From CBDCFV01 sp963664625 (GTDB lineage Bacteria > Chloroflexota > Dehalococcoidia > Lucifugimonadales > UBA3495), in NCBI GenBank assembly GCA_963664625.1, contig OY761541.1, forward strand, positions 2,108,001-2,172,000: 64,000 nt of DNA, read 5' to 3'. The notes under the pieces were generated by a model. The model ran no database searches and was not told where the DNA came from. It saw nothing but the letters and a program-made list of their open reading frames with translations. Shown here in pieces: positions 51,882 to 60,076 of this stretch. The position numbers were made by a program, and so were the translations under genes. How positions within the stretch are numbered: position 1 is the stretch's first letter; each line of letters opens with the position of its first letter.

Positions 51882-52082
51882 ATGCCGTGGTGTGAAACGG
51901 GACATTACTTGTCGCAGGTATACAACGTCTGCGCTGACTGCAACAAACCCCACGCAACCAGGTGTTCCAATGGTCATGCGATAAGAAGGAATCCCCCGGC
52001 CAGGCCCGCCCATTGCCACGTCTGCGGCGTGCCGTATCCCTGGACTCAGAACGCCCCTCCCGCGTCTCGTCCAACCTCTTAA
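51882..52082 (+). CDS. Small zinc-finger protein
   Basis: A 66-residue protein with MPWCETGHYLSQ, CADCNKPH, CSNGHAIRR and CHVCGVPYPW: two pairs of Cys with interleaved His, like the DUF2321-type ribbon proteins. It precedes a PaREP1-like gene by 56 bp. The function is unknown. Confidence 0.65.
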   Translation: MPWCETGHYLSQVYNVCADCNKPHATRCSNGHAIRRNPPARPAHCHVCGVPYPWTQNAPPASRPTS

Positions 52083-52138
52083 AGGTCTTTCGACCACCCC
52101 ATCAGACGGCGAAAGGGCCGACTGGGAAGACAAAGCAC

Positions 52139-52516
52139 ATGATGGCAGCGGAAGAGCACCGGGAAACGGCCCTGGCGTTTCTGGAAGCGTCAGACCGGGA
52201 GTTCGATGCGGGCGACGCCCTTCAAGCTTCTGAAAAGCTATGGGGTGCTTTCTCTCATGCCGTAACCGCCGTCAGCAAGCAGAGGGGCTGGGACTGCGGG
52301 ACGCACCGGCAACTGATTAACGCGGCCCGTAGGCTGGTTGCGGAAGACGGCCCCTCATATCACGCTTCCGGAGACTTGGGAACTGCCATTTCGGAAGCCA
52401 GGCACTTCCACAACAACTTCTACAATGGGTCCCTCGAGGACTACGAAATCGAATATGGGCGTCCTCTGGTGCGGGACTTCATAGCGTGGGCTGTCAACTT
52501 GGCGCAAGAGGGCTGA
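52139..52516 (+). CDS. PaREP1/HEPN-like helical protein
   Basis: A 125-residue protein: EEHRETALAFLEASDREFDA, LQASEKLWGAFSHAVTAV, RGWDCGTHRQLINAARRLV and ARHFHNNFYNGSLEDYE. It is the intact homologue of the gene at 8580 and shares its core with 7921. The NNFYNG/HxHN motif pattern recalls HEPN-type proteins; RNase activity is not shown. The start is ATG 52139 (52142 possible). Confidence 0.72.
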   Translation: MMAAEEHRETALAFLEASDREFDAGDALQASEKLWGAFSHAVTAVSKQRGWDCGTHRQLINAARRLVAEDGPSYHASGDLGTAISEARHFHNNFYNGSLEDYEIEYGRPLVRDFIAWAVNLAQEG

Positions 52517-52594
52517 CGCGGTATACGGCCAGCAATAAGGGACGCCCCTACGGAACGCTTTTCAGTGGCCAGGGTAACCACAGGGTTGCTCTGG

Positions 52595-53533
52595 TTACTC
52601 GTTGGACATGTTCCTGAGAATGTCTTCCAGCGTCCGGTCCAGCGCGGGGTCAAGTTCGACCACTTCTTCGAAGGGAGTGTAGTTGTAGTCGGACCTCACC
52701 GTTTCGATGAGTTGCTTGGCCTCTCCGTTGGCCGAGCCAATCCTCTCCAGCACCTCTTCCAGCCTTTGACACTCGGCGTCGGCCAATTGCTTCAGTTCCG
52801 ACAAGTCAACGTCCAGCTTCAGCATCGAGTTGAGCCGCCGCATTATGTCGTAGTAAGAGCGGTGGTCGCGGGTGATGCCCACCTGCTCGTTGGACTGGGT
52901 GGAGAAGGGGTACATGGGGGCCATTGCTCCCATCCGGAACATCTCCAAGTCCGGATACTCGAAGTGGGCAAGCGACACCAGCGCCATCGCAATGGTGGGG
53001 CCTCTCCTTCCCTCGCTGCCGTAGCTGGAAAACTGCATCCCGTACTTTTCCAGCGTGTCCTTCATTCCCGCCTTGCTGTAGACGCAGGTGATGCGCCGTT
53101 CCAAGTCGGGCGGGACCGGACCGTTTACCCCTTCCACGGCAACCGTCAGTTCCACTCCCAACTCCTTCACGGCTTGGAAAAACGCTTCACCAAACACCTC
53201 GATGTGGAACCAGGGCTCTTCGCCGCGGAAGATGATCAGGCCGTTGCCCGCATCGTAAAAGTAGTTCTCCCGGTACATGCCCCTGCTGGGCAGCCCGTCC
53301 TCGTAGGACACCAGGGGGCGGAAAGTGTCGTGTGTCCCAGCTACTTGGAAGGGGTAGCAATCATGGGACACCGTAGGGCCCAGTTCGCCGATTTTCCTGG
53401 CCCCCAGCTTTTCGATCAGGTACCTGGTCAGACCGCCGGAAACACGGCCGCCGTCGGACCATTGGCGGCGCCAGCCGGCAATCAGGTATTTCGCTTGGGG
53501 TTTCTCTGAAAATTTTACTAATTCATCTGGCAT
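52595..53533 (-). CDS. PAC2-family protein
   Basis: A 312-residue protein with YLIAGWRRQWSDGGRVSGGL, SYEDGLPSRGMYRENYF and the long C-terminal GPTIAMALVSLAHFEYPDLE. PAC2 proteins are proteasome-assembly-chaperone relatives of unknown bacterial role, often near glutamine-amidotransferase or ATP-grasp genes. ATG 53533 has AGGAGAAG upstream. The stretch 52573-52597 can form GTAACCA/TGGTTAC at its 3' end. Confidence 0.82.
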   Translation of the reverse strand: MPDELVKFSEKPQAKYLIAGWRRQWSDGGRVSGGLTRYLIEKLGARKIGELGPTVSHDCYPFQVAGTHDTFRPLVSYEDGLPSRGMYRENYFYDAGNGLIIFRGEEPWFHIEVFGEAFFQAVKELGVELTVAVEGVNGPVPPDLERRITCVYSKAGMKDTLEKYGMQFSSYGSEGRRGPTIAMALVSLAHFEYPDLEMFRMGAMAPMYPFSTQSNEQVGITRDHRSYYDIMRRLNSMLKLDVDLSELKQLADAECQRLEEVLERIGSANGEAKQLIETVRSDYNYTPFEEVVELDPALDRTLEDILRNMSNE

Positions 53534-53552
53534 CAGGCTCTTCTCCTAAGAC

Positions 53553-54329
53553 TTACGAAGAGGCGCCAATCAGGGTTGTTACTTTATCGCCCATGGAAAC
53601 CTTGCCAGGGCGTTCTACGATGCCATACACACCGAAGTAGGCGGTCCCCAAGCCGGGGCGGTAGCCGGCGATCAGGGCCCGTGTGTCAAAGTCCTCTTCC
53701 CCGGAATCGGGATCGTGGGTTGTGATAGCGCATCGCGGGTCCCGCGCCACCACCCGCAACCGCAACTCGTCACCAAGTTGGACGGCTTCACTCAGCCAAG
53801 TGTCTTCTTCGTGGGGGTCGCAATTGCTGATGAGGAAGTTGGGGCGGAACCTCCTGCTGTCGAACACTACGTTGGCGACGGGATAACGGTTCAACAGCTC
53901 TACCGATGCGCCAGACAAAAGGGAGATTGGATATTCGTCGAAGCATTGCCCCGGCTCCAGCGCCCTTACCAATCGCACCGGCGCGCCGCAATAGCCGGAC
54001 AACGCTTCGTTCCATTCTCCAACCACATCCTCTCCTCTAACCACTCTTCCGAACATCCTGACGCCGGTGGACTCGCCGGTCTCGACCTGACCCTCGACGG
54101 TCTTTCCGTCGGGAAACACCACCCGTAGCCATTCCGGGTCTGCTTGGTATTCGGCTTTCACCTGCACCAGTTTCCCCACCTGCCGCTGCGTCACCAGCCT
54201 CCGGTTGTCATCCATCAGGAAGAACCGCCGGTCCTCCACGATGCCGGCCAAGGTCACCGTTACTTCATTGGGGTGGGTCAACCCCAATGACTTTATGGGC
54301 GAGATGTGGATGGCTTCGATGGTTTTCAT
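53553..54329 (-). CDS. MOSC-domain protein
   Basis: A 258-residue protein: an N-terminal beta-barrel (IHISPIKSLG, GIVEDRRFFLMDD) and a C-terminal MOSC domain with VARDPRCAITTHDP (conserved Cys). MOSC proteins handle molybdenum-cofactor sulfur or reduce N-hydroxylated substrates. ATG 54329. Only 19 bp separate it from the PAC2 gene downstream. Confidence 0.88.
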   Translation of the reverse strand: MKTIEAIHISPIKSLGLTHPNEVTVTLAGIVEDRRFFLMDDNRRLVTQRQVGKLVQVKAEYQADPEWLRVVFPDGKTVEGQVETGESTGVRMFGRVVRGEDVVGEWNEALSGYCGAPVRLVRALEPGQCFDEYPISLLSGASVELLNRYPVANVVFDSRRFRPNFLISNCDPHEEDTWLSEAVQLGDELRLRVVARDPRCAITTHDPDSGEEDFDTRALIAGYRPGLGTAYFGVYGIVERPGKVSMGDKVTTLIGASS

Positions 54330-54399
54330 AACGTTAATTTAATCTCAATCATACCAGAAATTACAACCTTGGCAGCACCGGCGGGGCAGCGATTAAGAG

Positions 54400-54558
54400 C
54401 CTATCCGAAAATACCCATCGTCACTCCCGAGAATATCCATCGTCACTCCCGCGAAAGCGGGAGTCCAGTGTGCCAAGCAGTGGATTCCCGCCTACGCGGG
54501 AATGACGAGTTATATCGTGGGAATGACGGAAAGTATCCAGACTTGATTATCGGATAGG
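54400..54558. mobile_element. MITE-like element with CCTATCCGA terminal repeats
   Basis: 159 bp from CCTATCCGAAAAT to ATTATCGGATAGG. Inside are two CGTCACTCCCG hairpins and one TTCCCGCCTACGCGGGAAT. No coding frame. The ends are those of an IS-derived short element, and it fills the gap before the cysteine desulfurase gene. Confidence 0.65.
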
Positions 54559-54568
54559 TCCCAAGCGA

Positions 54569-55708
54569 CTATCTCAAAACGGGAGTGCGTGCCACCACCT
54601 CGGAGATCTCGTCCAAGGCCAAGTCTATTTCCTCCGCGGTGGTGTACCTTCCCACGGAGAAGCGCAGCGTACCCATGGCGTAGTCCAAGGGCACCGCCAT
54701 CGCCTCCAGCACGCTGGAGACCTCCACCCGGTCGCTGTGGCAGGCGGCGCCGGCGGAGGCGCAGACTCGCTGCATGGCGGCCAGCATGGTGTTGGCCTCT
54801 CTCCCGCGGAAGCTGATGCTGAGGGTGTTGGGCAGCCGCTTTTCGGGGTGCCCGTTTATCCGGACATCCTCGAAACGTTCCCCGATGCCGGTTTGCAACC
54901 GGTCGCGCATCTCCCGCATGTGCCGGTAATACCCGGCGAAGTTCCGGTTAATCAGCTCACAGGCCCGGCCCAGGCCGACGATTTCGATAACGTTTTCCGT
55001 GCCGGCCCGCCATCCCATCTCGTGGCTGGCCCCGTGCATCAGCTTTTCCAGTTGCACCCCGTCCCGGATGTACAGGGCGCCGATGCCCTTGGGCGCGTAG
55101 ACCTTGTGGCCGGCGATGGAAAGCAGGTCTACCCCCAACTTGTCCACGCTGACCTGAATCTTGCCCACCGACTGGGCGCAGTCGGCATGTAGCAGCACGC
55201 CGTGGCGGCGGGCGATTTCGGAAATGGCCGGAATCGGCTCAATGGTCCCAACCTCGTTGTTGGCGTGCATGATGGAAATCAGTATCGTAGTGGGCTTGAT
55301 GGCATCCTCGACCGACTGGGGGTCAACCATCCCATGCTCGTCCACCGGCAGGTAGGTGACCTCGCATCCTTTCCCTTCTAAGTAACGGCATACCTCCAGC
55401 ACTGCCGGGTGTTCCACCGCCGACGTAATGATGTGGTTTCCCTTGTCCCGGCAGGCCCCGGCTACCCCTTTGATGGCGTGGTTGTTGGACTCGGTGCCGC
55501 CGCTGGTGAAGATTACTTCCCCCACCGAGCATTGCAGCATCGCCGCGATTTGCCCGCGGGCCTTGTCGACGGCGTCCCTTGAGGCCACGCCCAAGGGATG
55601 GCCGCTGGAAGGGTTGCCGTACTGCTGGTGGATGTAGGGCAGCATCGCCTCGGCCACTTGGGGGTCGATGGGCGTGGTGGCGTTGTAGTCCAGATATATC
55701 GGGTCCAT
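54569..55708 (-). CDS. Cysteine desulfurase (NifS/IscS family)
   Basis: A 379-residue PLP enzyme: YLDYNATTPIDPQV, SGGTESNNHAIKG, HADCAQSVGKI, IAGHKVYAPKGIGALY (PLP Lys), GASHEMGWRAGTEN and the active Cys in SAGAACHSDRVE. It supplies sulfur for Fe-S clusters or tRNA thiolation. The start ATG 55708 is preferred to GTG 55717. No iscU or mnmA lies in this window. Confidence 0.93.
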   Translation of the reverse strand: MDPIYLDYNATTPIDPQVAEAMLPYIHQQYGNPSSGHPLGVASRDAVDKARGQIAAMLQCSVGEVIFTSGGTESNNHAIKGVAGACRDKGNHIITSAVEHPAVLEVCRYLEGKGCEVTYLPVDEHGMVDPQSVEDAIKPTTILISIMHANNEVGTIEPIPAISEIARRHGVLLHADCAQSVGKIQVSVDKLGVDLLSIAGHKVYAPKGIGALYIRDGVQLEKLMHGASHEMGWRAGTENVIEIVGLGRACELINRNFAGYYRHMREMRDRLQTGIGERFEDVRINGHPEKRLPNTLSISFRGREANTMLAAMQRVCASAGAACHSDRVEVSSVLEAMAVPLDYAMGTLRFSVGRYTTAEEIDLALDEISEVVARTPVLR

Positions 55709-55906
55709 CACAGTCACCTGCCGTCAAGGGGTTGCCAGCCAATATACCAGATAACCTCCGGCATAGCGCAGCCCGGCGCAACTGCTATAATCGGCGTCGC
55801 GGGGGATAATTCGCCGCCTCCTTCCCGTCTTTCCCGCAAAGGAACGTCACCCTCGCGCAGGCGGAGGCGGGAAACCCGCCGGGGGCAGGCTGACAGGAGG
55901 GCCAAA

Positions 55907-56677
55907 ATGAGGTTGGAAGGAAAAGTCGCCCTGATTACCGGCGCCGCCACCGGCGTGGAAGGCGACCTGATGGGGTTCGGCGGCGCCAGCGCCAGGTTGT
56001 TCGTGCAAGAGGGCGCCAAGGTGGTGCTGACCGACATCAAGGAGGAAGAAGGTGAGAAGACTGCCGCCCAGATACGGGAAGGCGGCGGCGAGGCCATGTT
56101 CATGCGCCTCGACGTGACCCGGGAGGAAGACTGGCAACGGGCCATAGAGGCCACCGTGTCGACCTACGGGAGGCTGGATATCCTGGTCAATAACGCCGGC
56201 ACCGGCGCCCGCAGCACCGTGGAAGAGACCACCGAGGAGGCATGGGACTCCCAGATGGACGTCCACGCCAAGGGCACCTTTCTGGGCACCAAGTACGCCA
56301 TTCCCGAAATGCGGAAGGTCGGCGGAGGCTCCATCGTCAATATCTCCTCCATCTACGGCATTGTAGGCAGTCCAACCTCCACGGCCTACCACGCTGCCAA
56401 GGGCGCAATCAGGCTGTTCACCAAGTCCGCCGCCATTCAATACGCCGGAGAGAACATCCGCGTGAACTCGGTGCACCCTGGTTTTGCCCACACGCCGTTG
56501 ACCGCGGCCAACTACACCATCCCCGAACGGTACCAGTGGGTACTGGACCGCACTCCCATCGGCAGGGTGGGCAACGCCTACGACATAGCCTACGGAGTGC
56601 TGTACTTGGCGTCGGACGAGGCCTCTTTCGTCACCGGATCGGAACTGGTGATCGACGGCGGCATGACGGCCCAGTAG
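55907..56677 (+). CDS. Short-chain dehydrogenase (classical SDR)
   Basis: A 256-residue SDR with TGAATGVEGDLMGFGGASA (an extended cofactor loop), ILVNNAGTGAR, NISSIYGIVG and the catalytic YHAAKGAI, then VTGSELVIDGGMTAQ. Full active site is present, unlike the SDRs at 32093 and 36477. AGGAGG precedes ATG 55907, which sets the start. Confidence 0.92.
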   Translation: MRLEGKVALITGAATGVEGDLMGFGGASARLFVQEGAKVVLTDIKEEEGEKTAAQIREGGGEAMFMRLDVTREEDWQRAIEATVSTYGRLDILVNNAGTGARSTVEETTEEAWDSQMDVHAKGTFLGTKYAIPEMRKVGGGSIVNISSIYGIVGSPTSTAYHAAKGAIRLFTKSAAIQYAGENIRVNSVHPGFAHTPLTAANYTIPERYQWVLDRTPIGRVGNAYDIAYGVLYLASDEASFVTGSELVIDGGMTAQ

Positions 56678-56744
56678 CGTTGACGCCCCAGCATTAACCC
56701 TTTCCCGCCGGAAGAGGGTACTTTGGGAGACGGGCAGGAAAGTT

Positions 56745-57512
56745 ATGCGTACTAACACCACAAAAGCCAAATTGAACGAAGGTAAGGTCGTGTTCGGGGC
56801 GATCATCAGCCGGTACGCCCCGGACTTGGTTGAACTGTTCGGCGCCTTGGACTACGACTTTGTGATGATAGACTGCGAGCACGGGCCGATGGACTTGGAC
56901 CAGGTGGAGCACATGGTTCGCGCCGCCGAAGTGTTCGACATTACCCCGATAGCCCGCATTCCCGACCATGCCGATTCCACCGTTCTGCGCTTTCTCGACA
57001 GGGGAGTCCAGGGCGTCATCGTGCCCCACGTAAACACCAGGGAAGAAGCTGATAGCGTAGCCAGGGCGGCCCGGTACTACCCTGAAGGACACCGGGGCAT
57101 GGGCGGAGGCCGGGCCCACGACTATGGCGTCTCGGTTTCCCGGGACGAGTCCACCCAATGGATCAACTCCCAGACCCTGGTGATTCCCATGATCGAAGAG
57201 ACGGAGGCGGTGGAAAACCTGGACTCCATCCTGGGCGTGCGGGGAGTCGACGTGCTGCACGTGGCGTCGGGAGACTTGGGGCAAAGCATGGGAAACCCCG
57301 GCCCGGCGGAGGTACGGCGGCTGATGAGCCAACTGGTGCCCAAGATCAAGGCGGGCGGCAGGTTCGTGGGCGTGGGAGGCAATTCGCCGGCGGATGCGGC
57401 GGGAGTCGCCGAGTTCATCAAGCTGGGCGCGACCTTCGTCACCATATCCGCCCACGGACTGCTGCGGCTGGGCGCCGAAGACTTCCGTCGGCGCGTGGAT
57501 GCGGAATTGTAG
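56745..57512 (+). CDS. HpcH/HpaI-type aldolase family protein
   Basis: A 255-residue TIM-barrel: YDFVMIDCEHGPMDLDQVEH (metal ligand Glu), IARIPDHADSTVLRFLDRGVQ, GVIVPHVNTREEADSVARAA, and GVDVLHVASGDLGQSMG. It cleaves a 2-keto acid to pyruvate or makes such a bond; the substrate is unknown. A SDR lies directly upstream in the same direction, so both may degrade one compound. Confidence 0.88.
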   Translation: MRTNTTKAKLNEGKVVFGAIISRYAPDLVELFGALDYDFVMIDCEHGPMDLDQVEHMVRAAEVFDITPIARIPDHADSTVLRFLDRGVQGVIVPHVNTREEADSVARAARYYPEGHRGMGGGRAHDYGVSVSRDESTQWINSQTLVIPMIEETEAVENLDSILGVRGVDVLHVASGDLGQSMGNPGPAEVRRLMSQLVPKIKAGGRFVGVGGNSPADAAGVAEFIKLGATFVTISAHGLLRLGAEDFRRRVDAEL

Positions 57513-57530
57513 GGACTACCGGAGGCGCAT

Positions 57531-57638
57531 GGATTCCCGCCCCCGCCTCCGCGAGGGCAGGCTCTGCGCGGGAATTGCGCATGGCCCTTAGGGCCACGTA
57601 TGAACACGAAAATGGCCTATTTTCATGGCAATGACGGG
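57531..57638 (-). repeat. Composite dispersed repeat, copy 3 (reverse)
   Basis: Reverse copy of 9661-9744, with the CCACGTATGAACACGAAAA core, CCCTTAGGG and TTTTCATGGCAATGACGG; the hairpin end is longer (GGATTCCCGCCCCCGCCTCC..). Confidence 0.85.
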
Positions 57639-57684
57639 TGAAGGTGACTGCCGCTTTGCAAAGGCTTTGGGAGCGGCCTGCCGT

Positions 57685-58335
57685 TCACTCTTCGTCTTGC
57701 TGTTCCGCGGACGCCGCTGCCTGCTGCTGGAGCATCCACTGGTGCAGCCAGGATTGGAAGTCTGCTTGGGCCGGCGGCGAGATGTACAAGACTTCTATGT
57801 CCTGGGCGAACTGGACCTGGTGCCGTTCGCCGATGAACAGCAGGCCCACCTCGTTGTCCCCCAGCGTCTCGTCTATCCGGCTGCCGATTCTTTCGTACCT
57901 GGTCCTGTTGCTCTCCATCAGCCAAGCCTGAAGCGTTTGGGCCACCTTGTGGCTGGCCAAGGGCAACATCAAGCACCGTTGCAGGTCCAGTGCCTCAAAG
58001 AATGTCTCGGCGTCTTCGGTAGCTTCCAGTGTCGCGCCGGTCCGACACTTGGCCGACACCAGACCGTGGCTGCGCTGGTCCAGCGTTTCCAGTTGTTGCA
58101 GTCCCTCGTCACCCCCGCTCATCAGGCTTTCGTGGTAAACGTGGCGCACGTCTCCAAGCCGGGACTCCAACGACGATATTTGCGTTTGGACCTGTTCCCA
58201 GTACCGTTGCAGGATTTCGGCTCCCTCGCCGGGCACACCGGGAGGCCCGTAAATTAACGGCACCAAGAGCAGTTTTCTTTTCCCTTGGAACCGTTCTGTC
58301 GTGGGCCGCTCCAACCGGCCCAACTCTTGCGTCAT
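57685..58335 (-). CDS. Unrecognised protein, possible release-factor-like C-terminal fold
   Basis: A 216-residue protein. The N-terminal part (KRKLLLVPLIYGPPGVPG) is followed by helices, and the C-terminal part (RIGSRIDETLGDNEVGLLFI, then VQFAQDIEVLYISPPA) has a weak likeness to the last domain of archaeal/eukaryotic release-factor-type proteins; that is a guess from pattern only. It starts 3 bp after the gene at 58339, so the two are coupled. Confidence 0.55.
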   Translation of the reverse strand: MTQELGRLERPTTERFQGKRKLLLVPLIYGPPGVPGEGAEILQRYWEQVQTQISSLESRLGDVRHVYHESLMSGGDEGLQQLETLDQRSHGLVSAKCRTGATLEATEDAETFFEALDLQRCLMLPLASHKVAQTLQAWLMESNRTRYERIGSRIDETLGDNEVGLLFIGERHQVQFAQDIEVLYISPPAQADFQSWLHQWMLQQQAAASAEQQDEE

Positions 58336-58338
58336 GGT

Positions 58339-58746
58339 CTACCTCTCGGGAAGCGAGACCTTGTCTTTCAACAGGTACTCGTACTTCCCGTCCCCCACCT
58401 TGGAGAAGTCCGGTTCATCCCGAAGGACACTGATTATATGCGTCCGGAGGTTGCGTGCCTTGGCTTTGGATAGTCCATGTTCGATGAGGCACTGCGCTGT
58501 CTCCCTGACGTCCAGTGGGCCATCTACAGCTTGTGCTATCCGTACCAACCGTTGTGGCAGGTTCCTTGTCCCGCTGAAGTCAATGGCGACGCTGGAATAG
58601 CCCTCCGTTTCCGCGTCGGCAACCGCTGTCTCCGGGTCCGTTGCGGACTCGCCGTTTACCTGTGACGCTATACGCAATCGCTCGTATTCCAGTTCCAGTT
58701 CACGAATCCTGCCCCTGATTTTTCGGATAACGTCGTCGTTGCCCAT
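58339..58746 (-). CDS. Coiled-coil protein with a winged-helix-like C-terminus
   Basis: A 135-residue protein: a coiled-coil (IRKIRGRIRELELEYERLRI), a loop rich in D and E, and a C-terminal part (AQAVDGPLDVRETAQCLIEH, then ARNLRTHIISVLRDEPDFSK, KYEYLL) of winged-helix type. The role is unknown. GGGAGGCTTAGC sets ATG 58746. It is followed at 3 bp by the gene at 57685. Confidence 0.6.
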   Translation of the reverse strand: MGNDDVIRKIRGRIRELELEYERLRIASQVNGESATDPETAVADAETEGYSSVAIDFSGTRNLPQRLVRIAQAVDGPLDVRETAQCLIEHGLSKAKARNLRTHIISVLRDEPDFSKVGDGKYEYLLKDKVSLPER

Positions 58747-58852
58747 GCTAAGCCTCCCGTGTTGCTTGGCACTGCCCCGCCCGTTCCGCGTTAGGGTACT
58801 GCTACACAGGGAGTTGTACAACCCTGCGCCGCTGCATCCTCTGGCGTTAAAG

Positions 58853-58881
58853 TTGCCCGGCGAAGCCGGAATGTGTTAGAT
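58853..58881 (+). promoter_or_regulatory. Promoter of rpsU
   Basis: TTGCCC (58853-58858), 17-bp spacer, TTAGAT (58876-58881), 35 bp before the start codon. Confidence 0.55.
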
Positions 58882-58916
58882 TACCCCTAGAGAAGACCAA
58901 CCGAAAGGAGACTTGC

Positions 58917-59105
58917 ATGGCGTATGTAACCCCCCGCGAGGGTGAAAACCCCGAGAGCTTGGTCAACCGTTTCCGTGCTTCCGTACAGCACTCCGGCATT
59001 CTGCGCGAGCTGAAGGACCGCCGCTTCTTCCGGTCCAAGGCTCAAAAAGAGCGCTTGGCCGCCCAGCGCGCCGCCCGCCGCCGCCGCAGGCAACACCGCC
59101 GCTAG
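58917..59105 (+). CDS. rpsU: Small-subunit ribosomal protein bS21
   Basis: A 62-residue, very basic protein with the bS21 pattern REGENPESLVNRFRASVQHS, ILRELKDRRFF and a poly-Arg tail (AARRRRRQHRR). It binds near the anti-Shine-Dalgarno region of 16S rRNA. AAAGGAG lies before ATG 58917. It has its own promoter and stands alone. Confidence 0.92.
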   Translation: MAYVTPREGENPESLVNRFRASVQHSGILRELKDRRFFRSKAQKERLAAQRAARRRRRQHRR

Positions 59106-59248
59106 GCCCTGATAACCCCCGGCCTGCGTTAACCTCTCGTACACTCCCCGGTAATCTCTGAGAATGCCCAAGTCGTCGGGGTTTTTGTATTTCATGGGCG
59201 ACTGGGCGATTATACTGTTACGTTTCTGCCGCATCCCCGTAGTCTCTC

Positions 59249-59390
59249 TAAACTGAAACCAAAGTGGTATACGCAGTTCCCTCTCCCTCCGGGAGAGGGT
59301 TAGGGTGAGGGCGTCCCCGATGAACCTCCGGCATCTGCCCATCCCGACCGCGCCACACGGCAATTTGCATCCCACTTTGGCTTTGGTTTA
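59249..59390. mobile_element. MITE-like element with TAAAC..CCAAAGTGG inverted repeats
   Basis: 142 bp from TAAACTGAAACCAAAGTGG to CCACTTTGGCTTTGGTTTA, imperfect inverted repeats of 19 bp (16 matching). TA at both ends could be the target duplication. The centre holds CCCTCTCCCTCCGGGAGAGGG. It lies in the 297-bp gap after rpsU. Confidence 0.65.
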
Positions 59391-59402
59391 GTAAGCTACA
59401 GG

Positions 59403-60071
59403 CTAGATATGTCCATCTTGGCGCAGTTGCTCTATAACCATCCCAACCGCTCCAGAGAACTCAGTAGGCTGTTCCGTGTGTGATGCGATGAAATCCTGCT
59501 GATCAGTATGTGGCGTCAACAATAACTCCGCTATGAACGCGCGGATCCGCTCTTCGCGCAAGCTTATGAGAAGCCACTGATTCAAACCCAAGTCATTGAT
59601 GGTATCCCAAGCTTTGCGTCGAGCAGCCCCAGTAAGACCGGCCTTGGGGATTATTTCACCTGTTGCCACATCATAATCAAAGTGCTGTTCCGGGCGTTCC
59701 ATGACCTCGGCAGCGCAGGGGTCAACGTAACCTGATTGCGGCCATTTGTTTCCTTTCAAGTCGTTGCATCTTTGGCAACTGAAGACCCAGTTAGACCACT
59801 CGTAAGCCAACTGCGGGAAACGGCTCAGGGGCCGAAAGTGGTCAACCGTAGGAGTGTAGCCACCGGATTCTCCCCCGGCATAGCATTGCTGCTCACAGTA
59901 CCAGCAGATGTTGTTGGTGCGGTTTTCCAGAAGCGGACGGAACACCGCCCAAAGAAAATCGGCAGGCCTCTGGCCGGTCCGATTCTGGAAGTAATCAATC
60001 CAACCTTGGGTGTACTGCCGGGCGTACCCTGCAACCTCGCCGGGTCCCGGTCCCCGGTCAACCCAACGCAA
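59403..60071 (-). CDS. ptuB: HNH nuclease, PtuB-like (Septu-type defence)
   Basis: A 222-residue protein of the TIGR02646-type HNH family: NICWYCEQQC, TPTVDHFRPLSRFPQL (first His of the HNH site), SNWVFSCQRCNDLKGNKWP (second His/Asn region). It starts 5 bp after the ATPase gene stop. An AAA ATPase plus this HNH type is the PtuA/PtuB pair of Septu anti-phage systems, in which the complex degrades DNA on infection. The nuclease role is from family knowledge. Confidence 0.82.
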   Translation of the reverse strand: MRWVDRGPGPGEVAGYARQYTQGWIDYFQNRTGQRPADFLWAVFRPLLENRTNNICWYCEQQCYAGGESGGYTPTVDHFRPLSRFPQLAYEWSNWVFSCQRCNDLKGNKWPQSGYVDPCAAEVMERPEQHFDYDVATGEIIPKAGLTGAARRKAWDTINDLGLNQWLLISLREERIRAFIAELLLTPHTDQQDFIASHTEQPTEFSGAVGMVIEQLRQDGHI

Positions 60072-60076
60072 TCCGG

